Assembly (NCBI GenBank): GCA_947685225.1
Contig: CANTUV010000007.1
Span: 14,900,501-14,964,500, forward strand
DNA: 64,000 nt
Source of the DNA: Garcia nutans
Lineage: Eukaryota > Streptophyta > Magnoliopsida > Malpighiales > Euphorbiaceae
Direction: 5' to 3'
Shown: positions 47,715 to 59,299 of the stretch, one piece after another
Layout of the letters: the number at the start of each line of letters is the position of its first letter
Position numbering within the stretch: position 1 is the stretch's first letter
Position numbers and translations under genes: made by a program
The notes under the pieces: model-generated
Told to the model about the DNA's origin: nothing
The model's input: the letters and a program-made list of their open reading frames with translations, nothing else
Database searches by the model: none

Positions 47715-48815
47715 CTACAGTGAAGGCGGGTGTGAAGATGATGCAGCCGAGGGATGAAGACTCAAAATCTTTGCAAGGTTGCTATTAATCTGTTCCAACT
47801 GCTGCAAGACCGCAGCATGGTTACAATCCACCTTGCCCTCTAACGCCTCAATCCTATTAAGTATCTCTTGATTACCCGAGGCCGGAACATCTTCATCTAA
47901 ACCAAGAGAATCCGAGTCAGAATCCTCTTGAACCCGTGCTCTCTTCTGTCTGTCCCCCGATACTTCTGGCTCAGCTGAAGCCATCATATAAGCCCCTTTC
48001 CTGTGCACCACCATATGCATCTTCTCTAATGTGGCCAAATCTAATGAATCATTACCCAAAATTCTAGTCATGCGACTGGTACTCGGGTCAAAATCATCAA
48101 GAAGGGCTACTGCCAATGTAGTAACTAATCCTCCAATGCAAATTGCCCCCCTCTTCTTATTGGCCACACTATCAAAAATATCGGCTAACCAATAGCCGGA
48201 ACTAATAGGCGTGGCATTACATGCACAATCCAAGAAAAAGAGCTCACTCAATTCCACTACACTCGGGCTCTCCTTCCTAGCAAAGAATCCGCAGGACATA
48301 AAACGATGCAAATACCTCAAAGTGGGATTGCTCAATTTATATGCTTTGGCCGATTTGGCCACATAAGCCCCCGAGCCTAATGCTCCCCAAGCAAATTGTT
48401 GTTTAAACTCTTTAGGTATCGACCTTTTCCCATATTGATGGAAACCATATATAGCATTCAATTGTTCAATATTAATCACAAATGATTTCCCAAGCAATTT
48501 AAAACTCATCCTAGAGCAAATTTTTTGTTCATCTCTTTCAACCTTAAGAGATGTCAAAAATTCCAAAGTCAGCTCATGAAACTGCAAAGGTCGCAAGGAG
48601 ACTAGGTTCTCCCACCCAAGAATTTGCACATAACGATAAAAATTAGTCCTAATTTGCAGAGCATCAAGGGATTCATCATTAACATACCTCGTCGGGAAGA
48701 AACCCCAAGCCAAAAGATTCGCTCTCTTCAAAGATGAAAATGATGAAGATGAAGAAGCCCCTTCAGTTGTAGGTCTCTTCTTCTTGCGATGTGAAACTAT
48801 CTTTGTTCTTGGCAT
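47715..48815 (-). CDS. ATHILA ORF1-like (env-position) protein, uninterrupted
   Basis: 366 codons, no stops, lying between pol and the 3' LTR where Athila elements carry their ORF1 or env-like gene. The N-terminus is basic (KIVSHRKKKRP), a possible nuclear signal, then Ser-rich. The central part has the ATHILA pattern: NFYRYVQILGWENLVSLRPL, then FHELTLEFLTSL, and LNAIYGF. The C-terminus has an acidic stretch (EDSDSDSLGLDEDV) and a coiled coil (ILNRIEALEGKVDC). No signal peptide or membrane segment is evident, so an envelope role is not supported by sequence. Its biochemical role is unknown. It is the only long intact reading frame in this element. A homologous but diverged gene is at 59300-60352. 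Confidence 0.8.
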   Translation of the reverse strand: MPRTKIVSHRKKKRPTTEGASSSSSFSSLKRANLLAWGFFPTRYVNDESLDALQIRTNFYRYVQILGWENLVSLRPLQFHELTLEFLTSLKVERDEQKICSRMSFKLLGKSFVINIEQLNAIYGFHQYGKRSIPKEFKQQFAWGALGSGAYVAKSAKAYKLSNPTLRYLHRFMSCGFFARKESPSVVELSELFFLDCACNATPISSGYWLADIFDSVANKKRGAICIGGLVTTLAVALLDDFDPSTSRMTRILGNDSLDLATLEKMHMVVHRKGAYMMASAEPEVSGDRQKRARVQEDSDSDSLGLDEDVPASGNQEILNRIEALEGKVDCNHAAVLQQLEQINSNLAKILSLHPSAASSSHPPSL

Positions 48816-49069
48816 CTTGAAAAATCTAAAAAATTGGAAACAAAAACGGATTAAAGTGATCTTTTGTGAGAGAAGAAGAAGTTTTAGTGGATTATTTTTA
48901 GCTTTGGTGCAGATAATTGGGATTTAATGGGGGTTTTGAAGCTTTTGAAACACAACAATGGAGGGTTGCGAGAGAGAAAAGTCGAGAGAGAAAGAAAGAC
49001 CAAAACAGAGAATTAGGGATTGAATGAGTAAACAGTGCAAAAATTGAGTTTTTAAAGAGTAAAAGTGGA

Positions 49070-49312
49070 GGGACACGGCCAAGTTTGGGTGGACTTGGCC
49101 ATGTCTAGTGTGTGAAATTGAAGAGACACGACCAAGTCTGGGTGGACACGGCCGTGTCTGATACACTTGGAGGGACACGGCCAGTGACTTGGCCATGTCC
49201 CATGGGTGTGTCCTCTACTGGAAGAAAAATTTGCAAAACGAAAGAAAGTTGATTTGGTGGTGAAGCATGACCGTGTCCCATGTGACACGGCCAAGCTCCT
49301 TGGCCGTGTCAC
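49070..49312. repeat. ACACGGCC inverted-repeat cluster upstream of Athila-2 ORF1
   Basis: Four units lie about 255 bp upstream of the ORF1 ATG. The best, 49282-49312, has a perfect 14-bp stem (GTGACACGGCCAAG with its complement) and a 3-nt loop. Others lie near 49070, 49125 and 49172. The arms are the same as those in the LTRs, although this is an internal region. Confidence 0.88.
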
Positions 49313-49555
49313 CTACTGCCCTTTTTAACTTTTTTTTTTAAATTTCAATTCTTAAAGATTTTGCAAACCTTCTTCTGTAAACAACCCTGAAACACAAAAT
49401 AAAAACCGATCAAAGCACCATTCCATTTATTTAAACAAACATAAAATCAAAATTGCTTAATTTAAAATTACAACTATGAAAAAGAAATGCAAACCGATGG
49501 GTTGCCTCCCATTAAGCGCTTCTTTAATGTCATATAGCTGGACATCACTGCAAGA

Positions 49556-50572
49556 CTAGGGATCGTGAATCAAAGTGCTGTCAATGATCCTCACTTCATG
49601 AAATCCTTCTTTATATAGTTTAACTCTCTGTCCATTTACTTTAAAAGTCTTATTGGTTCGAGAGTTAAGCAGTTTAATAGCACCAGAAGGACATACCTTA
49701 ATTATTTCAAAAGGACCACTCCATCGAGACTTGAGTTTACCTGGAAACAGACGGAATCGAGAGTTAAAAAGTAAAACTTTCATACCTGAACTCAATGTCT
49801 TTTGCACAATTAATCTGTCATGAAGTGCTTTAGTGCGATCCTTATAATTCCTCGAGCTCTCATATGCCTTTGGGTTAAGGCACCTTTGGGTCTCCCTCAC
49901 TGGTTTAGCCCCCTCTTCTAAGGTCAGTGTCAGCTCCAATTTATCTGAGGAACTTGTCTGCAAGAAAACATCTGAAACAACTGCGTCTACACAATTAATT
50001 AAAGAACAATCCTCATATAAAGTAGTTGTAGGAATAGGAGAAGTGTTAAAAATAGAAAAATTAACAGTTTGACCCAAGACAGTCATTGATAATTTACCAT
50101 TTTTAACATCTATCAAAGTGTTGGTAGTCGCCATAAAAGGCCTACCCAGCAAAATAGTGTGTGATGATGGTGTAGGGTTACTTCCTTCCATGTCAAGAAC
50201 TATAAAATTTACAGGTACTATCAACCCTCCAACCTTGACTAACACATCTTCTATAACCCCTTTCGGGAATCTAAGAGATCTATCAGCTAACTGCAACACC
50301 ATTTTGGTTGGTTTAAGTTCCCCTAGTTCTAATTCTTGATACACAGAATAAGGCATCAAATTTACACTGGCTCCTAGATCACACATTCCTTCAGTCCCCT
50401 TTCCATTCCCCATAGTAATTTGAATTATAAAGCTACCAGGATCCTTTAGCTTGGGAGGTAGTTTATGCTGCAGAACAGCACTAGCTACCTCTGAAACTAT
50501 CACCTTTTTATTCGGCTCATACCTCTTTTTCTTGGTGATCAGCTCTTTGAAGAATTTGGCATAAGCCGACAT
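49556..50572 (-). CDS. Athila-2 fused protease / integrase C-terminus ORF (deletion product)
   Basis: 338 codons. The N-terminal part is the Athila protease region (CDLGASVNLMPYS, ILLGRPFM). At about 49920 the frame jumps, relative to Athila-1, from the post-protease linker to LEEGAKPVRETQR, the segment before RT. At about 49865 it jumps again from LNP directly into the integrase tail (AYESSRNYKDRTKALHD, then RWSGPFEIIKV and VNGQRVKLY). Both deletions are in frame, so a translatable fusion remains, lacking RT, RNase H and the integrase catalytic core. The upstream joining frame is broken near 50585. It cannot support reverse transcription; any function is unknown. Confidence 0.75.
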   Translation of the reverse strand: MSAYAKFFKELITKKKRYEPNKKVIVSEVASAVLQHKLPPKLKDPGSFIIQITMGNGKGTEGMCDLGASVNLMPYSVYQELELGELKPTKMVLQLADRSLRFPKGVIEDVLVKVGGLIVPVNFIVLDMEGSNPTPSSHTILLGRPFMATTNTLIDVKNGKLSMTVLGQTVNFSIFNTSPIPTTTLYEDCSLINCVDAVVSDVFLQTSSSDKLELTLTLEEGAKPVRETQRCLNPKAYESSRNYKDRTKALHDRLIVQKTLSSGMKVLLFNSRFRLFPGKLKSRWSGPFEIIKVCPSGAIKLLNSRTNKTFKVNGQRVKLYKEGFHEVRIIDSTLIHDP

Positions 50573-50584
50573 GTTCTTTATTGC

Positions 50585-52350
50585 TTACAGTAAGGGTAAG
50601 TTAATACTTACCTTAGACAGCATGTTAAAGATGTTAGAAAATTGCTTATCTGGTTTATCATCCTTCAACCTGCTGGGGAATGGTATAGGTGGCCGGTATG
50701 GATTGCTTACCTTGTGTAAATCTGCTGAAGGGGACTTTTCCATTGATCTTTCTCCAGCACCTTTGTTCTCTGGTTCTCCTTCCTTCTTGTTCTCTTGGTC
50801 ACCTGCATTCACATAATTATTTTCAACATTAGTGTTAATTACCTTACCACTTCTAAGAACAGTCACTGATTGTGCCTACTCAGGTTGACTTGGGAATTTC
50901 CCCTTTTGTTGAATCTGCATCTATTGTGCAAGTTGTCCCACTTGCGTCTCCACTTTCTTAAAAGATGCTTCTAAGGAATCCAGCCTCTTGTTGGTCATCT
51001 CTTGATTTTTAGCACTGACTTGGATAAAAGCTTGTAAACTCTCCTCCAAACTCTCTATCTTAGACTACCCTTGATTTGAGGATTGACCCTGCTGTTGGTT
51101 CTGTCTCTGGAGCAAATGGAAATGCTGCTGAGAATTATTTGTTGCCCAAAAAAATTAGGATGATTCCGCCAACCAGGATTGTATGTATTTGAGTAAGGAT
51201 CATTCCGGGCCCTTGGTTGGAATCCCCCCATGGCATTGACTTGCTCAGCTTCATTACCAAAAGACTCATATGCAGAGCGGCATATATTTGCTCCATGCCC
51301 GAAAGTCCCACAGATTCCACACACTTCTTGAGTAGATGAAGAAATATTGTTCTTCATGTTTAGCATTTGCACTTGCCTTGTCAACTCAGCTATCTGATTT
51401 ACCATCTCACTATTGGCCTCCAATTGATTTACCCTTTTACTTCTTCCTCTTATACTTTTCTATTGAGAATTAGCTCCCAACATCTCAAAGATCTCATAAG
51501 TTTCATCAGCTATCTTTTCTCCCATAGCTCCCCCAGCTGTGTTATCAACAGTGTTCTGAAATTGTTGGGTTAGACCATCATAGAAAAACTGATTCAGAAG
51601 TTGAAGTGGGTAGTGATGGTGTGGGCACTGGATCAATAACATCTTGAATCTGTCCCAAGCCTCATGAAATGGTTCTCCTTCAAATTGAGAGAATGTAGCA
51701 ATCTTCCCTCTCAATTCAGCTATCTTTTGATGAGAGTAAAACTTGCCCATAAATTTGTTATAAACTTGCTCCCAAGTTGTCAAAGAATTTTCGGGCAACA
51801 TCATAAGCCAGCTTTTTCCCCTATCCTTCAATGTATAAGGGAAACATCTCATCCTCAACTGATCTTTTGTTAGTCCTCCCAATGGAAAAGTGTTGAGGGT
51901 AGAATAAAAATCCCGAATAAAGTTCAAAGGATCTTCATTTGGAACTCCATAGAATGATGGCAGCATGTTGTAATGAATGTTCTTCAACTCATAGTTTCTT
52001 GCCACATCTGTCAATCTTATGAAAGAGGTGGAAGTTCCAATGACAGGTCTAGCAAAATCTCTCATAGTCCTTTGTCTTTCTTCTGCCATTTTAACAGATT
52101 GTGCAGATTTCGATTCAAAATCAGAAGTGTCCTCCTCTGTAGTATCAAATCTGGTGTACAGTTCAAACTCTTCCCTGCTCCTTTTCACTCTCTGAATTTC
52201 TGGAATGACTGGGTATAGCTCTCCTCCAAGTGATCTCCTGCCTTGCACAAACAAAATTTCTAGAACAAAAGAATTATTAAAAGTAAAAGACAAATAAAAT
52301 AAAAAGTAAACAATGAAAAATAATCTAGAATATCTATTACTAATAAACAA
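50585..52350 (-). pseudogene. Athila-2 gag remnant
   Basis: Frame from upstream of 52250. Gag core (PSFYGVPNEDPLNFIRDF, WEQVYNKFMGKFYS) ends at TAG 51460-51462. The same frame resumes through MEANSEMVNQIAELTRQ and the zinc knuckle CGICGTFGHGANIC to a one-base loss near 51155. Further stops lie at 51065-51067 and near 50920 and 50876, and a frameshift near 50587 separates it from the protease frame. The gene start is probably at about 52250 by comparison with Athila-1. Particle protein, now broken. Confidence 0.82.
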
Positions 52351-52365
52351 TTACGCCAATTAGCC

Positions 52366-52383
52366 TCCCCGGCAGCGGCGCCA
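52366..52383 (-). other. Primer-binding site (Asp tRNA type) of Athila-2
   Basis: TGGCGCCGCTGCCGGGGA on the minus strand, 6 nt from the 5' LTR. One base differs from the Athila-1 PBS. Confidence 0.85.
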
Positions 52384-52389
52384 AAAACT

Positions 52390-53990
52390 TGTTGCGCTCT
52401 AATTAACTCTACTACAAAGCGTCACTCGCAAGTATACGAGGTAGCTGTAGCAAAGGTGATCGCCCCAAGGTCGTCTCACAAGGAAGCTAAAGTAGCTAAT
52501 TGATTATCAGATTATAAATAACAAGTAATGAATAAATTTAAATTGCTAACAATTAATAGAGACAGATTGATCGAAGTTTAAAACAATAAAAGTAAATTGA
52601 GCTGATGTTTTGATTCACTTAATAGAAGGGTCTAGGGTTTGCACTTCTCTACTACTTATATGTATGAACGGTTATTCCTCTTAACTAATTTAATTTCAAA
52701 GATTAAATCTCAAGCAACTTAATTAATTAAATAAAGGAAATAAGCTCTCGCATTCAAACCTCTCTCAAATAATCTTGTTACGATTGAAATAATCTTTTTC
52801 CTAGCTTATATCTCTAATTCACCTAAGTCCTTAATTGAATTGTTCCAACATTAGACTTCATCTCTCAATCCATCATCTAATACCTAAAACACATAATTGG
52901 TGGCCAATCAATTATATATTAGCAATAATCCATTCAATAAAGGCTTAAAGAAATAATTAAGTTAAGAGTAATAACCAATTCATACAATCATAGCAGATCC
53001 ATACAAACCCTAGACTAGATCAAATTAGTCCATAATGCTATCAAACATACTCATCTCATTAAAATTCAAAGAAATCAATTTAGACATGATAATATCCATA
53101 AATACAATTCCAATGAAATTAAAGAGATAAAGTTCGAGAACAAAACCAAATTACAAACTTCTTAGCTCTTGAAGAATCTCTTGTTCAGAACTTGCTCGAA
53201 GAATGCATCAATGGCAAGAACAAATCTAATCTAAGCTAGTTTAATCCAAAGTGTAATAAAAAATCAAAGAAAACAAGATATGAAACCCTAAAACTCTCTT
53301 TTACGGCTCAATCTCAACTCAAACTCTCCACAACCCCTTTGAAAACCCTAATTTTCACATTTATACGAAACCTCCATTTTAAAAAATCCGCGTTGTCTTT
53401 GGTCCATGAGAGACAGGGCCAAGTTGAGGGAGACACGGCCATGTTGGAAGTGCAATGGAGGGACACGGCCACAAGCTTGGCCGTGTCCCTTGCTTGTGTC
53501 TTCTACTGCTTGATTTTCTTTCTTTTTCCTTTGGACTTAAGTGAGACACGGCCAAGCTTAAGCAACTTGGCCATGTTGGAACTTTTTTGGAGGGACACGG
53601 CCACAAGCTTGGCCGTGTCCCTTGAGTGTGTCTTCTTCTGTGTCTTGTGGCTTCTCCTCAGCTTGGTATGGGACACGGCCAGTGGCTTGGCCGTGTCCTT
53701 CGCATGTGTCAGCTTCTGTCCATTTTTTCCTTCTTTTGGTTCCTTGGCTTTTTAACCTAAAACAAAACTTGAACCAAACTTTAAACAAGAATTAAATAAA
53801 CAATAACCAACAAAACATAAACACCACACTAAAAACTAGGATAAAAATAACAAAAACACTAAAATAAATTCAAACTACCAAAATTATTGAAAACACTAAA
53901 TAAACCGATTAAAACTAACAAAATACCTAAATAAAACAATAATTATCATAATAAATAAGACACAAATCTATAACAAAAACTAATAAAACA
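52390..53990 (-). repeat. 5' LTR of Athila-2
   Basis: 1,601 bp, matching 44569-46169, with the TSD copy ACTTT immediately right. Contains the hairpin cluster 53409-53698. Confidence 0.93.
53409..53698. repeat. ACACGGCC inverted-repeat cluster, Athila-2 5' LTR
   Basis: Units at 53458-53489 and 53590-53621 have 13-bp stems and 6-nt loops. Further pairs lie at 53543-53577 and 53671-53698. It is the partner of 45585-45876, with a few substitutions. Confidence 0.88.
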
Positions 53991-54079
53991 ACTTTCCAAC
54001 ATCTAAAACTATATAACTTATTGAATTCCAAGAAAACTTCTTTCTAACTCACAAATCCATGTGCTTTTAATTAGCCTCT

Positions 54080-55436
54080 CTTTGGATCATTTAATTTGGT
54101 GACTACATCCTCCTTGATGGCATCCAAACTAGATTGTTGCCTTCTCCTTGTTTAGAGATTCTCACTCCACTTGATGATCTTCCTATGGTAGGCTGTGATT
54201 ATGGAGCTTTAGATGTCCCAAGATCTAATGCTCTTGATGGAGTTGGTTGTGTGTTGCTCTTTTTCCAGGATGTCTTTGACTTGCCCATCCTTTTTGTAGC
54301 TGTGATAGTGGCATTAGTCCTATTGACAAAAGTTACATTCTTGCTTCTTTGCATATGTTTTGCATATCATTAATAAATGATAGCCATTAAGATGAAGTCA
54401 TGTCACTATTGCAATTATGATAATTGTTATACTTACATGAAGGTACATGTTTCTCGACCCCTCAAACACTCTTAACCCCATTCCTTGCCTTGTCTGCATA
54501 GTTCATATATAGCCAAATGTTAGTAGTGTAAAAAGCACATACCGCAAAAAAATATGTCAATAAAACTCACAATTCCCCCTTTCTTTATAAATTTCCCTTG
54601 CATCATTTCTATCTAGTCTATTTGGACTTGCGGAAGGGTTTGAATTGGAAGATGTAGATGGATTTGACTGATTAGGTTGGCCTTTAGTAGCAAAAAATTT
54701 TCTTATAGATTGAGTAGGCTGAATTGATAGTTTTTTCTTTACCCCTTTTAGCCTATACATCCATTAAGCAACTTGATTAATATATCAATTTCATGAAATA
54801 TATGTAAAGTTTATGATAAGCAACTATCTTATAGGTGCACATGGAGTTGACTCTACATTCCTAATAGGTGGTCAATCTTTGTTCGGGCAACCCCTCTTGC
54901 TATGGCCATAACCATCACAAGTCTTATACCTCATTTGAATTCCATGTCTTGCCATCTTTTTAGCTGTGTCTAACTCCCTTTCATCAACACTATTCTTCCT
55001 ATTTTTTTCGGCCTTCCAGGTTGTATATGGAAAGATGGGGGAAAAATAACATAACCACTAACGTTTGGCTAATTTGGCACCATTGATTGGCTACGTAGTT
55101 AGCCCTATCCTCTTTCATAAAATGTATACAGCTCAATGCATAAGAGCAAGGAATTCCATATATATTCCAAGCCCTACAAGTACAACTGCTATTTTTTAGG
55201 TCAACCACAAACCCATCCTCACCACAAGCCACTTGAAACTTCCCTCCTTTTGGTGGCTTGGTTACACAAAATCTTGATAACCATTTGTTCTTTTCCAACA
55301 TTTTTCTTATCTTGTTACTAATGATGTTATCACAAGTAAGAACTTCTTCTTCCTTAGTCCTCAATCTCTCCATTAATGACATCCTGATGTCATGTATCAT
55401 TTGACTATTGGCATCAACCTTAATGTTAGTCGATTT
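54080..55436 (-). pseudogene. MULE transposase C-terminal part (SWIM finger and zinc knuckle)
   Basis: The minus-strand frame 55436-54999 encodes the end of a MuDR-type transposase: MSLMERLRTKEEE, then the SWIM finger CTCRAWNIYGIPCSYALSC, whose final zinc ligand His is replaced by Tyr. In another frame (about 55010-54870) follows GRPKK, ARHGIQMRYKTCDGYGHSKR with the CCHC knuckle, then a stop. Frames at 54760-54557 and down to about 54080 give the basic, Ser/Pro-rich tail (NQSNPSTSSNSNPSASPN; SWKKSNTQPTPSRALD). The catalytic DDE part should lie beyond 55436 but is cut off by Athila-3. The C-terminus is next to the Athila-2 insertion. Confidence 0.78.
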
Positions 55437-55439
55437 ATG

Positions 55440-57037
55440 TGTATCGATTTTGAACCGTAAGTGCACGGTTCATATAAGTAATAAAGTGAAAGCAAAGGTC
55501 GATCCCACAGTAAAGGAATAATTTGACTAATCAAAATTTAAATTAAATATTATCTGAAAACTAATTAATCAATTTAATATTTAAAAATTAAATTCTTAAT
55601 CCTTAATTGTAAATTCAAAATAAAATTCAAATTCAAAATGAAATTACACTAAGATAATTATCTATTAATTCAAATTCAAATAATTAAGATAAGTAGTATG
55701 ATTAGGTTTCATTAGGATTGTTTCAAATGGGTAAAAACATCTTTTCAAACTAATTCAGATTATTCTTGAATCAAAGTTATGAATTCGTTAAGTATTAACT
55801 TTCCTCATTCTCAAGCAAGAAAATTAATGATTGATGCAATTTATTAATTCTATTTTCATGAACAATAAATTTCAATAATCTCTCAAGCTCAAAGGAACTA
55901 AATTGGTCTTAAGATTATTCTCTTATCTCTAAATAGAATTTTCTTAAGTTGTTGATTCCTTAATCTAATACCATACCTAGTTTTCACTCAACATACCATT
56001 TTAATTGAACATGCAATTAGTGGCAAATCAATCATAAGCACTAAGATCAAAATCAACAAAACTTCAATTTTAAGGGAGAAATAGTAATCAATTTAATTAA
56101 TTCCCATTATTCACAATCTTAAATCCACCTAATCCCACTAAGAGAATTAGTTGCTCATGGCTAGATTAAACATAAAGAACATAGAAATTAAGAAAATAAA
56201 CATTTTATTCATAATCCAAATGTTCAAATCAATAACAAAGCTAAAACATGAAATAAACATAAACCAAAATAGAGAATTCAAACTAGGTGGATGAATATTC
56301 TAGTTGAGATGATGAAGTTATCCTCAAGCCCAATTTCCTTCTCCCTTTTGATATCCAATGGTGGAAAAACTAAGCTCCCCTTGAAAGATGAAAAAGTGTA
56401 GTAGAAAATTGCCTCTGGATGATCTCTATATTACTATTCATGTCCCCCTTCAAGTTTTTTTCTTCTTACTCCTTCCAACTAGATTCCTCCTACTTAGCTT
56501 CTATTCCAGAATTTGAATTCAAACTTCCAACTTGATTTTGTATTAGATATCTTCTTTATCTCTAATTGACTCCTTCAGTAAAATTCTATCTCCAGAAGTG
56601 TAAATAATTTTAGGTTTTTGAATTATCTTATTTTGACTTCAGATGCCCAAGTTATAGTCCAATTACTATCAGTGGCTCGGACTAGACTTATGATTCTGAA
56701 ATTTAAGCCCAACTTCAACTTTTAAGTTGGAAGTGCAAACGAACTTGGAATTTAACGAACTGGGACTCTTTGAAAATCTTGAGATGTTCTCTATCAACTT
56801 CATGAAGACCACTTTTCCAATTTTTCACTTTAAGATCACAAAAATTGGACTTGAATCTCTAAAGATCCAATTTTACCTAAAAATTCCAGTTTAGGCACAC
56901 TTTCAAGAAATTAATTTAAACTAAGATAAATTCCAGAATAATGAAATAAATGCACAAAAATAAGCTTAGATTAGATTAATTCAAGTCAATTACATACTAA
57001 ATATGATAGAAAATATAAGGTCAATTCGCACTTATCA
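55440..57037 (-). repeat. 3' LTR of Athila-3
   Basis: About 1.6 kb. On the plus strand it starts TGTATCGATTTTGAACC and ends CGCACTTATCA. The plus-strand right end is followed by a purine tract on the element strand. No partner LTR is in the window. Confidence 0.7.
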
Positions 57038-57053
57038 AATTCTCCCACACTTA
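57038..57053 (-). other. Polypurine tract of Athila-3
   Basis: On the minus strand TAAGTGTGGGAGAATT directly precedes the 3' LTR. It resembles the tract of Athila-2. Confidence 0.7.
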
Positions 57054-59299
57054 AATTTTTGTTTGTCCTTAAGCAAATTAACATCATTAAGTCAAATCTC
57101 AACAATTAATCAACACAATCAACTAAAGAAAAATAATAATCACTTATTCTTAACTTAAAACACTGAACTTCAAAGAATCATAATCTCAGGTAACTTCACA
57201 AACTAAGCTCACTTATACATTAAGTGATTAACAAAAACTTTCATGTCAAACCATAGTCATAAAAAGTTCATCATAACTTCATTAACCCAAGAATATAATA
57301 AGCATCACTAAGTAGTAAATTATACACAAAAATTGAGGATCAACAAGAACTATGCATTTATCAATATAATTATATATATTTAATGGGTTCATTTTATGCT
57401 CCATCCCATTTGTATTGTTAATTTCTTTTTCTTTCTTTCTTTTTTTATATATATGTTTGGTGGATGCATTTTATGCTCCATTCCACCTTAATTATCTAAA
57501 CGAGTGTGTCTTACACTCCATCTCGTAAAAATATTTAATATAATAACTATATTAATTGTGCATAACTCTCACATCATATCCTCACAAAATTAAGCAATTT
57601 ACTACCTTAGTGATACATGCTAACTAAAGAATCTATTACATCACAATGAACTTAAATATCTACGATAAAAAATAATTTTAAATATTTTTTTAAAATAAGT
57701 GCTCTTAATTTGTAAAATTTCTTAAGATCACAACCTTATCCATTCCATGCATTAAATTTAGAATAACAAAAAATATTTCAATTTATCTAAAAGAATTCAA
57801 TTATCAAGTTGAAATCTAAAATAATAATAATTAATTTACTTAATAACAAGTAAAGATTAAGTAGAGATCACAAACCAAATAGCTTACAAAGTAGGAGTAG
57901 AACAATATCTATTATTTATTTGAAGCTGAAATTTAAAGCCTACTACAATTAAAAATAAAAAGACATAAAATTAAATAAGAAATAAAACCAAACATAATCT
58001 AAAAAGAAATATTATTTAAATCAAACTAACAATAATAAAAGTTTTTTATGGACTTCTAAGCATCTCCCTCTTCTTTCTTAATGGTTACTTCATCAAACTG
58101 AACTTTTTAGGGATGTTTGGAGGTCTTCCTCTTTTCTTGTTCTCCAATTTAGATGGCGTACCTCTCTTCATCTTTGTTAGAAATGGCTTAGGTTCATCAT
58201 CTTCACTTGAGGTATTATCTAAAACTACCAAATCAAGTTGGGATCCAACTTTCTCCCATACTTTCTCTAATTTTTTCCTCTCCACTATCTCATCGAGATT
58301 AAAAGTACATTCATAAGGATTAAGATAAGCACGCCTAAAAGCATAGAAAGCAGTAAGTTGCTCAGGTGTTTCTACAGATGGATTGACAAAAGGTTTTTCA
58401 AGATCCCATATCTATCTCCATTCCAACCCCAAGTAAATAATTTCTCTTTATTGTTCATCTTTCTCTCTTCTAAGGTTATGCTAATTATGAATTAAGGTGA
58501 TAAGAACTTAATATTATATAGAGGAGAAATAAAGATTAATCCTAAAATCATTCAACTAAAGGAATTCTAGTTAAACTCTTACTATTAAAGTTTACTAATT
58601 AAAATCAAATTCTTATTCTATTAAGGATAAGGAATTAAATTCAAAATAAAATATAATATATTAATCCTAGATAAACTAAAAAATCTAACTAACCATTTAA
58701 ATAAAACCTAATAATAATAATTATTTATTTATATTTTATTAATTTTTTACTTTTTTTTTCTTCACGCAAAAACTAGAATTTTTTTTAAATTTCAAAAATT
58801 CTCTATTTATATATATTTTTTTAAAATTTAAAATTTTAAATTTACAAAAAAAAAAACAAAAAAACATATAACATAAAAAACACAAAACATCAATACAAGA
58901 AACATAATTCATAAAACACAAATTAAACAAACTAATAAAATAAAACAAATAACAAAACAAATACTCCCCTCCTACACTTAAAATTTTCATTGTCCCCAAT
59001 GAAAACATGTAACCACAACAAAAATACTATGGACAATAGGAAAAAGAAATTATGATAAGAAAAAGAAAAGGATGAAAGCTTCCCTGAGTCGTGGCAATGA
59101 TGGAGGTGAGGAAGTCGGCCAAAGGAATAGACAAACTTAAAAGTTCAATATACTTCATAAGCTTGTAATTATGATAAGTTTGACTCCTCTCCATATTGAC
59201 AAGTCTGCGATTTATGGTCCCTATTTGATCTTCATACTGCCTCTATTGTGCCTCCATAATGTTCAGTTGCGTGCTCATCTACTGATTCTTTTCGTCATT
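57054..59299. other. 3' non-coding region of Athila-3
   Basis: AT-rich. It includes a duplicated CATTTTATGCTCCAT-CCA motif (about 57387 and 57465) and short degenerate frames. A minus-strand piece at 58285-58085 is Lys/Pro-rich (LENKKRGRPPNIPKK, AT-hook-like GRPP) without other support. No gene called. Confidence 0.5.

Larger units (their letters stand above)
44569..53990 (-). mobile_element. Athila-2, complete but internally deleted Athila retrotransposon
   Basis: 9,422 bp with LTRs 44569-46169 and 52390-53990 and perfect TSD ACTTT (44564-44568 and 53991-53995). Order on the minus strand: 5' LTR, Asp-type PBS, gag, protease, integrase C-terminus, hairpin cluster, ORF1-like gene, purine tract, 3' LTR. 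RT, RNase H and the integrase core are absent. The family is the same as Athila-1. The LTRs differ by about 1-2 percent by eye. It inserted next to the MULE remnant. Confidence 0.94.

Noticed and set aside
58085..58285. Small minus-strand ORF with GRPPNIPKK (AT-hook-like)
   Set aside because: Lies in the non-coding 3' region of Athila-3, is short, and has no homologous frame in Athila-2. Kept only as a remark.
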